Of a stretch of 64,000 nt of DNA, positions 57,368 through 64,000 are shown in pieces (within the stretch, counting starts at the first letter, position 1; every line of letters starts with the position of its first letter). The notes under the pieces were generated by a model. The model worked only from the letters and a program-made list of their open reading frames with translations, had not been told where the DNA came from and did not search any database. The position numbers and the translations under genes were made by a program. Where the stretch lies: contig CAWHEL010000004.1 of assembly GCA_963828555.1 (NCBI GenBank), positions 1,798,001 to 1,862,000 of the forward strand, given 5' to 3'. The DNA comes from JADJPO01 sp963828555 (GTDB lineage Bacteria; Actinomycetota; Actinomycetes; Actinomycetales; Kineosporiaceae).

Positions 57368-59232
57368 CGGGCAAGCGTAGGTGAAACCGGGCTCCGGCCC
57401 GGTCCTCGAGGCCGCCACAGCCCCTGCGACTGCTGGTCGTAGGGGGCGATCACCACGCCCATCCGTTCATAGTCGGCCGGGAAGCGCCGCCCCACCACCG
57501 CCGTCGCACCATCGGTGAGCGCGTCGTCCTGCCCCTCGGGCACCAGCAGCCAGGCCCGGTTCCACACCGCCGGATCCTCCTGGCGCAGCGCGTAGGCGGC
57601 CGAGCCGGCCGGGTCGGGCCAGCCGGGGAAGGCCGGCAGCAGCACGGACGGCGCCCGGCCGTCGAGCACGACCACCGAGGCGGGGTGCCAGGTGAGGTCG
57701 AGCATCGGCGTCCCGGGCGCGAAGCCGCCCCGCGCCGCGGCCGCCCGTAGCCCGTCCACCCACTGCGCGGTCTGCGGGTCGACCAGCACCGCCGGCGCGC
57801 CCGCGGCGATGGCGCGGGGCAGCACCTGGACCGGCAACGGTGCGATCCGGTACGGAGCGACCGCTCGGGTGGTCGGCACCAGGATCGCCCCGAGCAGGAC
57901 CGCCCCGCAGGCCAGGGATCCGAGCGCGACCGGGCTGCCGGCGTCCGGAAGAGTGCTCACCCCGATCGCCGCTGCGGCCAGCAGCACCGGGAATCCGCCG
58001 TGCAACTGGGTCGCGTACTCGACGTTGGTGCCCAGTGGGTACGCCGCGCCCATCGCCAGCAGGGCCGCGCAGGCCAGCGCTGCGGTGCCCCGGCGGGCGG
58101 GGCGCTCGCGCCCCCGGTCCGAGTGGGCAGGCGTCGGCCAGATCCAGATCAGGACGGCGACCAGCAGCGCCGCCTCGGCAGCCATCACCAGTGGGGAGAT
58201 GGACATGCCCAGGCCGGGCACACCGCCTGGATAGGTGCGCAGGACCAGCACCAGGGTCACCCACCAGACCACGCCGTGCACTCCCCCCAACCAGGCACCG
58301 CGGTGCCGGACGCCGGGCAGCAGGGTCAGCGCGAGCGCGGCCAGCACCGGCAGCAGCAGCAGCGGCAGGTAGCTCCAGGGCCGGTCCACGAGTTCGTTGC
58401 GCAGCCCCAGCCTGGCGCTGGCCACGGCCACGCCGGGCGCGTAGTGGCCCGGGTCGACCACCGAGAGCATGCCGCTGACCCGGCGGTAGGTGGCCAGCGT
58501 GAACGACGGCGAGTGCACCAGCGTGGAGTGCATCAGGGCGAGCAGGCCGCCGCAGACCGCGGCCGAGGCCACGGCCGCGGCCAGCCCGCGCAGCACCGCC
58601 CGACGACGCCCGGCGGTGGCGGCGTGCACGGCGGCGGCAAGCAGCAGGACCATGACCGCCCCGACTGCCGTAGTGGCCTTCCCGATGGCGGTGACGAAGG
58701 AGCCGGTGGCCACCAGCGCGCCGGTCAGCACGGCGCGACGGCCCGGCCCGGCCAGGGTGAGCACCTCCAGCAGCCCCGCCGCGAGCACCATCAGCCCCAG
58801 AGCGGCGAACCAGTTGTAGCTCGGGGTGCGCACGAACACGGTGTAGTAGCACAGCGCCGCCGCGACGCAGCCCGGTGGCCAGAGGGTGCACAGCCAGACC
58901 GGCCAGGCCCGCCCGCCCAGCCACTCACCGGCTCGGCGGACGGCGCCGGCGAGGAGCAGAGCGGCCGCCATCAGCAACAGTGCGGCCAGGATCCGCAATC
59001 GGCCCAGGTCACCGCCGACCAGTCGCAGCAAGGGCCCCGAGTACCAGCCGAAGACACCGTTGAAGGCCTTGTCCCCCGCCCACGGCTGGGCCGCCATCAG
59101 GTAGTGGCTCTCGTCCATCGCGTCCAGCCCGCGATCGGCCCCGTCGAGCACGGCATGCAGGATCGGCAGGTTCGCCAGCCAGGCCGCCGCGGCGGTGACG
59201 GCCACCAGCGGGGTGGGCAGGCGCTCGAACAC
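57364..59232 (-). CDS. Polytopic membrane protein, GT-C glycosyltransferase-like
   Basis: The 622-residue protein has about 11-13 hydrophobic helices and an acidic first-loop motif (LDAMDESHYLMAA), resembling the DE motif of GT-C lipid-linked-sugar transferases. A hydrophilic C-terminal domain of about 130 residues (VLVDPQTAQWVDGLRAA onwards) follows. This suggests a membrane mannosyl- or arabinosyl-transferase-like enzyme, but no specific family could be assigned. The GTG start immediately follows the plsC stop, and the 3' end overlaps aroG by 4 nt. Confidence 0.7.
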   Translation of the reverse strand: MFERLPTPLVAVTAAAAWLANLPILHAVLDGADRGLDAMDESHYLMAAQPWAGDKAFNGVFGWYSGPLLRLVGGDLGRLRILAALLLMAAALLLAGAVRRAGEWLGGRAWPVWLCTLWPPGCVAAALCYYTVFVRTPSYNWFAALGLMVLAAGLLEVLTLAGPGRRAVLTGALVATGSFVTAIGKATTAVGAVMVLLLAAAVHAATAGRRRAVLRGLAAAVASAAVCGGLLALMHSTLVHSPSFTLATYRRVSGMLSVVDPGHYAPGVAVASARLGLRNELVDRPWSYLPLLLLPVLAALALTLLPGVRHRGAWLGGVHGVVWWVTLVLVLRTYPGGVPGLGMSISPLVMAAEAALLVAVLIWIWPTPAHSDRGRERPARRGTAALACAALLAMGAAYPLGTNVEYATQLHGGFPVLLAAAAIGVSTLPDAGSPVALGSLACGAVLLGAILVPTTRAVAPYRIAPLPVQVLPRAIAAGAPAVLVDPQTAQWVDGLRAAAARGGFAPGTPMLDLTWHPASVVVLDGRAPSVLLPAFPGWPDPAGSAAYALRQEDPAVWNRAWLLVPEGQDDALTDGATAVVGRRFPADYERMGVVIAPYDQQSQGLWRPRGPGRSPVSPTLAR

Positions 59233-60159
59233 CTAGGCGCTGCGCCCGACCTGAGCCGGGCCTCCTTCCGCGTCGTCCTGGCCTGCGTCGTCCTGGCCTG
59301 CGTCGTCCTGGCCCGCGTCGTCCTGGCCCGCGTCGTCCTGCCCGGCTCCCTCGGCCTCAGCGGGGGCGTGGGATGAGGCGGCGCCGTCGGTGGCGGCCCT
59401 GACCCGCTCGGAGGCAGCGGCGGCCACCGCGCTGGCCGCCGCGACGGCGGCGGCCACCGGGCGGGGCTTGGTGCGCTTGGCCGAGGCAAGACGTTCCTTC
59501 ATGGTCGCCGCATAGACGTCGACGTATTCCTGGCCGGACAGCTCCATCAGCGAGTACATGATCTCGTCGGTGATGGAGCGGAGGACGAACCGGTCGCCCT
59601 CCATGCCCTCGTAGCGGGAGAAGTCCAGCGGTTCGCCGAGCACGATGCCGACCCGGCCCAGGTGCGGGATCGTGCGGCCGATCGGCTGCACCTTGTCAGT
59701 GCCGATCATCGCCACCGGGATCACCGGGACCTTGCCCTCGAGTGCCATCCGGGCCACCCCGGTCTTGCCCCGGTAGAGCCGGCCGTCCAGGGACCGGGTG
59801 CCCTCGGGGTAGATGCCGAGCAGGTCTCCGCGGCGCAGCACCTTCAACCCCGTGTTCAGGGCAGCCTCGGAGGCCTTGCCTCCCGAGCGGTCCACCGGGA
59901 GCTGACCGACCAGCGTGAAGAACGCGGCCGTGGCCCGGCCCTTGACCCCGTGGCCGGTGAAGTAGTCCGCCTTGGCCAGGAAGGTGACCCGACGCTTGAC
60001 CACCAGCGGCAGGAAGATCGAGTCGGAGAACGACAGGTGGTTGCTGGCCAGGATCGCCCCGCCCTCGACAGGCACGTTCTCCTCGCCCTTGACCCAGGGG
60101 CGGAACAGGGTGAACAGGATCGGGCCGAGGATGATGCGCTTGAGCAACCAGTAGAACAC
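59233..60159 (-). CDS. 1-acyl-sn-glycerol-3-phosphate acyltransferase (PlsC family)
   Basis: The protein of about 308 residues has the PlsC motifs HLSFSD (His41-x4-Asp46), TFLAKADYF, GIYPEGTRS (block III) and VPVIPVAMIGTD. It would acylate lysophosphatidic acid in phospholipid synthesis. GTG 60159 has GGGGAGG 8 nt upstream. The C-terminal 70 residues are an Ala-rich helix followed by AGQDD repeated five times, encoded by 15-bp tandem repeats (59279-59345). This acidic tail is not part of the enzyme fold. Confidence 0.9.
   Translation of the reverse strand: MFYWLLKRIILGPILFTLFRPWVKGEENVPVEGGAILASNHLSFSDSIFLPLVVKRRVTFLAKADYFTGHGVKGRATAAFFTLVGQLPVDRSGGKASEAALNTGLKVLRRGDLLGIYPEGTRSLDGRLYRGKTGVARMALEGKVPVIPVAMIGTDKVQPIGRTIPHLGRVGIVLGEPLDFSRYEGMEGDRFVLRSITDEIMYSLMELSGQEYVDVYAATMKERLASAKRTKPRPVAAAVAAASAVAAAASERVRAATDGAASSHAPAEAEGAGQDDAGQDDAGQDDAGQDDAGQDDAEGGPAQVGRSA
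59279..59345. repeat. 15-bp tandem repeat, about 4.5-5 units
   Basis: A unit of GCCTGCGTCGTCCTG (with C variants) repeats in frame at the 3' end of the plsC-family gene, encoding (AGQDD)5 on the minus strand. It is probably length-variable. Confidence 0.85.
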
Positions 60160-60339
60160 CGCGCCCACCTCCCCACGCTCCCGACCCTCGGTGAGGCAAC
60201 TGTAGAGACTTCTGGGCTGCCGGTGAGCCGCGCTCCGGTCCGTGCTCGCTCCGGCATCCCCTCGCGCAGATGTGGGCACGCGTGTCACGATGGCGACACC
60301 GGCACCTGGGTGCCGGCCGACGCGTGCGAGGAGGCCGAC

Positions 60340-61104
60340 GTGGCGGTGCTGCCAGGAGCCGAGCCGTTCCATCACGAAGGCGGTCCTGTCGGCGTCCTGC
60401 TCTGCCACGGATTCACCGGCAGCCCGCAGAGCCTGAGGCCCTGGGCGCACCGGCTGGCCGAGGCCGGCTACTCGGTGAGCCTGCCCCTCCTGCCCGGCCA
60501 TGGCACCACCTGGCAGGACATGAACCGCAGCCGGTGGCCCGAGTGGTACGCGACCGTCGACGTCGCCCTGTCCCAGCTCCGCGGCCGGTGCGAGACCGTG
60601 GTGGTGGCCGGGCTGTCGATGGGCGGTGCACTGGCCCTGCGTCTGGCCGAACAGCGTGGCGCGGACGTCGCCGGCCTGGTTCTGGTCAACCCTGCGGTCA
60701 GGATTGAGGACCCCCGGCTGCGGGTGCTGCCGCTGCTCAGGTTCCTGTTGCCCTCGCTGCCGGCGATCGGCGGCGACATCAAGAAACCCGGGGTGACCGA
60801 GCTGGCCTACGAGCGGACGCCGCTGCAGGCCCTGCACTCGATGGTGGCGATGTACGCCGACATCGCCGAGGCCCTGCCCTCGGTCCGTCAGCCAGTGCTG
60901 CTCTTCCGCTCGCCGGAGGACCACGTGGTGCCCGGCACGAGCAGCCAGCTGATTCTCGACACGGTGAGTTCGGTCGACGTCACCGAGGTGCTCTGCGAGG
61001 ACAGTTACCACGTGGCCACCCTCGACAACGATGCCGAGCGGATCTTCGAGGGCAGCCTGGCGTTCATCGACCGGCTGGCCAAACCTGCCACGAGTGCGCG
61101 ATGA
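60340..61104 (+). CDS. Carboxylesterase / monoacylglycerol-lipase-like alpha/beta hydrolase
   Basis: The 254-residue protein has LLCHGFTGSPQSLRPWAHRLA (oxyanion hole), nucleophile Ser93 in GLSMGG, Asp194 in RSPEDHVVP and His224 in DSYHVATLDND. This is the Est30/BMGL-type carboxylesterase pattern, which ends in HVATLDND. It probably hydrolyses short-chain or monoacylglycerol esters, consistent with the divergent PlsC gene. GTG 60340 follows GAGGAGG. The stop overlaps the next start (ATGA). Confidence 0.9.
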   Translation: MAVLPGAEPFHHEGGPVGVLLCHGFTGSPQSLRPWAHRLAEAGYSVSLPLLPGHGTTWQDMNRSRWPEWYATVDVALSQLRGRCETVVVAGLSMGGALALRLAEQRGADVAGLVLVNPAVRIEDPRLRVLPLLRFLLPSLPAIGGDIKKPGVTELAYERTPLQALHSMVAMYADIAEALPSVRQPVLLFRSPEDHVVPGTSSQLILDTVSSVDVTEVLCEDSYHVATLDNDAERIFEGSLAFIDRLAKPATSAR

Positions 61105-61583
61105 CGGCCGGCGACGCCGAGCACGACGACCTCGAGCACGGCCAGGATCTCGGGGTCGAGCCGGACCGCGGCATCGACCCCGACCTGGACTACGACGCGG
61201 CCTTCGCCGCGCTGGTGGCCCAGTTCTCGGCCCCGGACATCGAGCTCCCGCGGTCACCGCGGTCGCCGATCCGGCCGGCCGAGCAAGAGGCCACGCCTGC
61301 GCGCGAGGCGGCCGCAGAACGGCTCTACCCGGCCGAGCTGGACGAGCACTTCGAGCCGCCGGATCCGCCGCCGATCCCGCGCGGCGATCTGTACTCACGG
61401 CTGGCCTGGGCCGGAGTGATCGGTGGGCCGCTGTTCCTGCTGATCGCGGCCATCGTCGGCGGGGACCTGCCGTCGATGCTGATCGTGACGGCCCTGGTCG
61501 CGTTCGTGGCCGGCTTCGTCACCCTGGTGGCCCGGATGCCGGGTGAGCGGTCGGACGACGAGGACGACGGCGCCGTCGTCTGA
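61101..61583 (+). CDS. Small actinobacterial membrane protein of unknown function
   Basis: The 160-residue protein has an acidic N-terminal half (residues 1-95, with LDYDAAFAALVAQFSAPDIELP and PPDPPPIPRGDLY), two membrane helices (about 103-120 and 124-143) and an acidic tail. No family name is certain. Similar proteins sit beside the same esterase and PlsC genes in related actinobacteria. The ATG overlaps the esterase stop. Confidence 0.75.
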   Translation: MTAGDAEHDDLEHGQDLGVEPDRGIDPDLDYDAAFAALVAQFSAPDIELPRSPRSPIRPAEQEATPAREAAAERLYPAELDEHFEPPDPPPIPRGDLYSRLAWAGVIGGPLFLLIAAIVGGDLPSMLIVTALVAFVAGFVTLVARMPGERSDDEDDGAVV

Positions 61584-61874
61584 CCCCGCCGCTCCGCCCC
61601 CGCCCCCGCGCCCCCTCGCCTCGCCTCGCCGCGCCTCGCCCCTGCGCCTCGCCGCCGCGGCCCCGCCCGGTTCATCCGCCGCACCCTCCTGGGCGCCGGT
61701 GTGCATTCTCGGGTGGTATTCGGCGGTGATTCCGCCCGAAAGTGCGCAACGGGGAGCCGGGAGGGACGGCGAGCCGGGAGGGAGGGAGGCCGGGAGGGAG
61801 GCGCCCGCAGGTGAACGACCAAATCCCCCTACTCCGAACGCCTCCGGCGAGCAGGATGGTAGGGGGTGAAAGCC
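61584..61874. other. Low-complexity intergenic region
   Basis: The 291 bp start with a C-rich, G-poor stretch of CGCCTCGCC-like repeats (about 61590-61665) and contain a purine-rich GGGAGG(GA) repeat at 61755-61802. No gene, terminator or promoter stands out. Confidence 0.5.
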
Positions 61875-63113
61875 ATGTTCAAGCCACGCTTGTTCTCGCC
61901 TCGGGGATCGCGCTTCGCTCTGATCGTGGCGGTGGTGACGGCCTTGGTCGCCTGTTCGGGCGGTACCGCCACCAGCTCCGGCACCTCGGCCGCCGGCTCG
62001 TCGAAGCCCGTCGCCTCCTCTGCCGCCTCGACTGCCGCCTCGTCCGCACCGCTGTGGAGCGAGCCGAGCGACGCAGGGCTGCCGGCGGCAACGGTCAGCC
62101 AGTTGCAGGCGGCTCTGAAGGCCTACGTCACCGCACATTCACTGACCGGCCTGGCGGCCGCCGTGGTCACGTCGAAGGGCTCCTGGGCCGGGGCCACCGG
62201 CGTCGACGGCCTGGGCACCGCGATCCAGCCCACCTCGGCCTTCGCCATCGCCAGCACCACGAAGACGTTCACGGCTGCCGAGATCCTGCTGCTGTCCAGC
62301 CAGGGGAAGATCGACCTCGATGCCCCGGTGACGACGTACGTGAGCCTGCCGTTCGAGACGAACGGGGCGACCGTCCGCCAGTTGGCAACGATGAAGAGCG
62401 GCTTCCCCGAAGCGCCCTGGCCGGCGATCATGGCCGAGGTCGCCAAGGATCCGAACCGGGAGTGGACCGCTGCAGAGGTCGTGGCGAAGGCGGCCGACCA
62501 GCCGCGGCTCGGCACGCTCGGCGGCCCGGCGAAGTACAACGGGGTCAACTACTACGTGCTCGGCCTGGTGATCGAGAAGGTGACGGGCCGATCGCTGGCC
62601 GCGGCGCTGCGTGAGGATCTGTTGGCCCCCGCGAAGCTCGACCGGATCTGGATGCAGCCCGGTGACAGGCCGCAACCACCGCTGGCCTTCCCCGTGGACG
62701 ACGCGGTCAACAAGATCGTCGCGCCTGCGAGCGGCTTCCTGCCCTCGCCCGGGGCGGCCTCCACCGGCCAGGGAGGCGCCGGCATCGCTGCCGATGCCCC
62801 GAGCCTGGCCCGTTGGGGCTACCTGCTCTACGGCGGTCACGTGATCGGCTCCGACCTGGTGACGGTGATGGAGACCGCGGATCCCAGCGGTGAGTTCCGC
62901 TACGGCTTCGGCACCATGAACCTGGTCGACGGTGGAACGACGATCGTCGGTCACGCCGGCAACTTCATCCAGTACACGTCGATCATGCTGGTCTGGCCGG
63001 GCACGGCCACGTCGATCGCCGTCCTGGTGCCGCAGACGGGAGGCGCCGAGAACGACGCCCGGGGAGATCTCGCCTTCGAGCTGTACTCACTGCTGCAGTC
63101 AGCCGGCAGCTGA
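61875..63113 (+). CDS. Serine hydrolase lipoprotein, beta-lactamase / D-alanyl-D-alanine carboxypeptidase class C family
   Basis: The 412-residue protein has a lipoprotein signal (lipobox LVAC, Cys27) and a Ser/Ala-rich tether. The penicillin-binding fold follows: Ser127-x-x-Lys130 (ASTTKTF), an active-site tyrosine region KYNGVNYYVLGLVIEK and the third motif VGHAGNF. The second motif reads Tyr-Asn-Gly where relatives have Tyr-Ser/Ala-Asn, so catalysis may differ. It may be a carboxypeptidase or esterase; beta-lactam resistance cannot be inferred. ATG 61875 is preferred because AGGGGGTG lies 6 nt upstream. The gene overlaps the convergent EEP gene by 15 nt. Confidence 0.87.
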   Translation: MFKPRLFSPRGSRFALIVAVVTALVACSGGTATSSGTSAAGSSKPVASSAASTAASSAPLWSEPSDAGLPAATVSQLQAALKAYVTAHSLTGLAAAVVTSKGSWAGATGVDGLGTAIQPTSAFAIASTTKTFTAAEILLLSSQGKIDLDAPVTTYVSLPFETNGATVRQLATMKSGFPEAPWPAIMAEVAKDPNREWTAAEVVAKAADQPRLGTLGGPAKYNGVNYYVLGLVIEKVTGRSLAAALREDLLAPAKLDRIWMQPGDRPQPPLAFPVDDAVNKIVAPASGFLPSPGAASTGQGGAGIAADAPSLARWGYLLYGGHVIGSDLVTVMETADPSGEFRYGFGTMNLVDGGTTIVGHAGNFIQYTSIMLVWPGTATSIAVLVPQTGGAENDARGDLAFELYSLLQSAGS

Positions 63114-63797
63114 TCGGCTCTCCCGGCGCGCCAGGACGGCGAGCACCGGCAGGTGATCGCTCGCCCGGTGCACCGCGGCGTGGTCCACACCGCCGTCGCC
63201 GTACTCGAGGACGTCCAGGTCGTCACCGACCAGAACCGCGTCGATCCGGCCACTCGGCCGGCGGGCGGGGAAGGTCGGTGCCGCCCCGGGTGAGGGATCC
63301 CGGGCCAGATCGGTGAACACCTGCCAGGACGGCGACCCGGCCGGCTCGTTGAAATCGCCTGCCACGACAGCTCTCCCGGCGCCGGGCAGCAGGCCGTCCA
63401 TGGCCGCGCGGACCGACCGGGCATGGTCGAGACGCTGCTCGGGCGTGAGCGGCAGGTGCACACAGGCCAGCGCCAGCGTCGTCCCGGACATCGACACCTC
63501 GGCCAGCACCGCCCCGCGCGTGCGGGCATACCAGCGGGGCACCGGCAGCCGCACCGCCCGGGCGGCCCGCACGTCCACGCCCGGGGCGACCAGCAGCGCC
63601 GTCCCGCCGCTGCCCCGGCCGCCGGTGACGTGGTTCAGCCCGCAGCCGCGGGCCAGGGCGGCGATCCGCATCCGGGAGCCGGGCCGACGCGGCGCCTCCT
63701 GCAGGCAGAGCACGTCGGGGGCCAGATCACGCAGCACCGCAGACACCGCGAGCGGGTCCCCGGAGAGATCACGGATGTTCCAGGAGACCAGCCGCAT
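63099..63797 (-). CDS. Endonuclease/exonuclease/phosphatase family protein
   Basis: The 232-residue protein has the EEP fold motifs: LVSWNIRDLSGDP (Asn), VLCLQEAPRR (metal Glu), VVAGDFNEPAGSP (Asp/Asn), RIDAVLVGDD and the C-terminal SDHLPVLA (Asp-His). It has no signal peptide. The family covers nucleases, sphingomyelinases and inositol-phosphatases, so the substrate is open. The ATG at 63797 starts 13 nt after the stop of the ROK kinase gene on the same strand. Confidence 0.9.
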   Translation of the reverse strand: MRLVSWNIRDLSGDPLAVSAVLRDLAPDVLCLQEAPRRPGSRMRIAALARGCGLNHVTGGRGSGGTALLVAPGVDVRAARAVRLPVPRWYARTRGAVLAEVSMSGTTLALACVHLPLTPEQRLDHARSVRAAMDGLLPGAGRAVVAGDFNEPAGSPSWQVFTDLARDPSPGAAPTFPARRPSGRIDAVLVGDDLDVLEYGDGGVDHAAVHRASDHLPVLAVLARRESRSAAG

Positions 63798-63810
63798 GTG
63801 CAGGGGCCGA

Positions 63811-64000
63811 TCAGCCGACGCGGGCCAGGTCGGCGGCACCGACCAGACCTGCCTCGGGCCCCAGTGCGGCCTTGATGATCCGCGGTTCGGGCCGGAAGCC
63901 ACGACCGGTGAGGACCCTGCGGAAGGAGTCCCGCGCGGGCCGCAGCAGTAGTTCACCGGCGTCGGAGACCCCGCCACCGATCACGAACATGCCGGGGTCC
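63811..64000 (-). CDS. ROK-family glucokinase, C-terminal fragment (runs off the window)
   Basis: The last 62 codons are present: DPGMFVIGGGVSDAGELLLRP followed by a helical end with PRIIKAALGPEAGLVGAADLA. This is the standard C-terminus of the actinobacterial ROK glucokinase (GGGVSDAG, then ALGPEAGLVGAA). It phosphorylates glucose with ATP or polyphosphate. The N-terminal part lies beyond 64000. The EEP gene follows 13 nt downstream, so they are probably co-transcribed. Confidence 0.93.
   Translation of the reverse strand, partial: DPGMFVIGGGVSDAGELLLRPARDSFRRVLTGRGFRPEPRIIKAALGPEAGLVGAADLARVG

Noticed and set aside
61590..61802. C-rich and GGGAGG-rich runs as a gene end or RNA
   Set aside because: Low-complexity composition without pairing or coding signal.

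Overview
This is a GC-rich chromosomal segment from an actinomycete (Actinomycetota). The evidence is the base composition, frequent GTG/TTG starts, many probably leaderless genes with a TANNNT hexamer 6-8 nt before the start codon, and gene neighbourhoods typical of the phylum next to the division and cell-wall (dcw) cluster: mraZ at the left edge, dinB, DUF3040, metF, a polyprenyl synthase, an Rv2175c homologue, a PASTA kinase, class II DAHP synthase, PlsC and a ROK glucokinase. The genus cannot be read from the sequence. No rRNA, tRNA, CRISPR, transposase or prophage gene was seen.

Layout. 0-6 kb: mraZ (minus strand, with three MraZ boxes in its promoter) diverges from a tightly overlapping moxR - DUF58 - transglutaminase operon. 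6-14 kb: an SOS mutagenesis block on the minus strand (DUF6504 - SAV_6107-type HEPN - dnaE2 - methyltransferase - dinB) behind a promoter carrying a perfect LexA box. 14-18.5 kb: a Fic protein, pentapeptide-repeat protein, LysM protein, YbaK deacylase, hydrolase and DUF4126 protein. 18.5-22 kb: carotenoid tailoring genes (CruF hydratase, CruG-like glycosyltransferase, CrtD-like desaturase). 22-29 kb: class I aldolase, a fused double ABC exporter, a VOC protein and a Nudix/PLP-lyase fusion. 29.4-31.5 kb: a light-sensing pair, a B12-binding MerR regulator (CarH/LitR type) followed by a heliorhodopsin. 31.5-34.4 kb: a 5'-3' exonuclease, a membrane protein and a nucleotidyltransferase with a probable frameshift. 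34.5-41.6 kb: a seven-gene sugar uptake and catabolism operon (PfkB kinase, LacI repressor, FGGY kinase, class I aldolase, ABC importer) behind a promoter with two tandem palindromic operators. 41.7-44.2 kb: a PadR-controlled ABC exporter cassette. 44.3-50.2 kb: a CDP-alcohol transferase, SIMPL protein and metF, divergent from the core carotenoid genes crtE-crtI-crtB. 50.2-55.2 kb: a VapBC-like pair, an Rv2175c-type protein, a LysM lytic transglycosylase and a PASTA Ser/Thr kinase. 55.2-64 kb: a molybdopterin oxidoreductase, DAHP synthase, a GT-C-like membrane protein, PlsC, an esterase, a serine hydrolase, an EEP hydrolase and the end of a ROK glucokinase.

Functionally, crtE/crtI/crtB would make the carotenoid backbone and cruF/cruG/crtD-like genes would hydrate, desaturate and glycosylate it. 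The B12-MerR regulator and the heliorhodopsin give the region a light-response theme. No carotenoid cleavage dioxygenase (retinal source) and no lycopene cyclase lie in the window.

Two families of dispersed long palindromes were found by eye. One is exactly 72 bp in four full copies, plus one short copy; the full copies fall in pairs around single transcription units. The other is 62-63 bp in two copies that bracket the transglycosylase/kinase block. Neither matches an element I can name.
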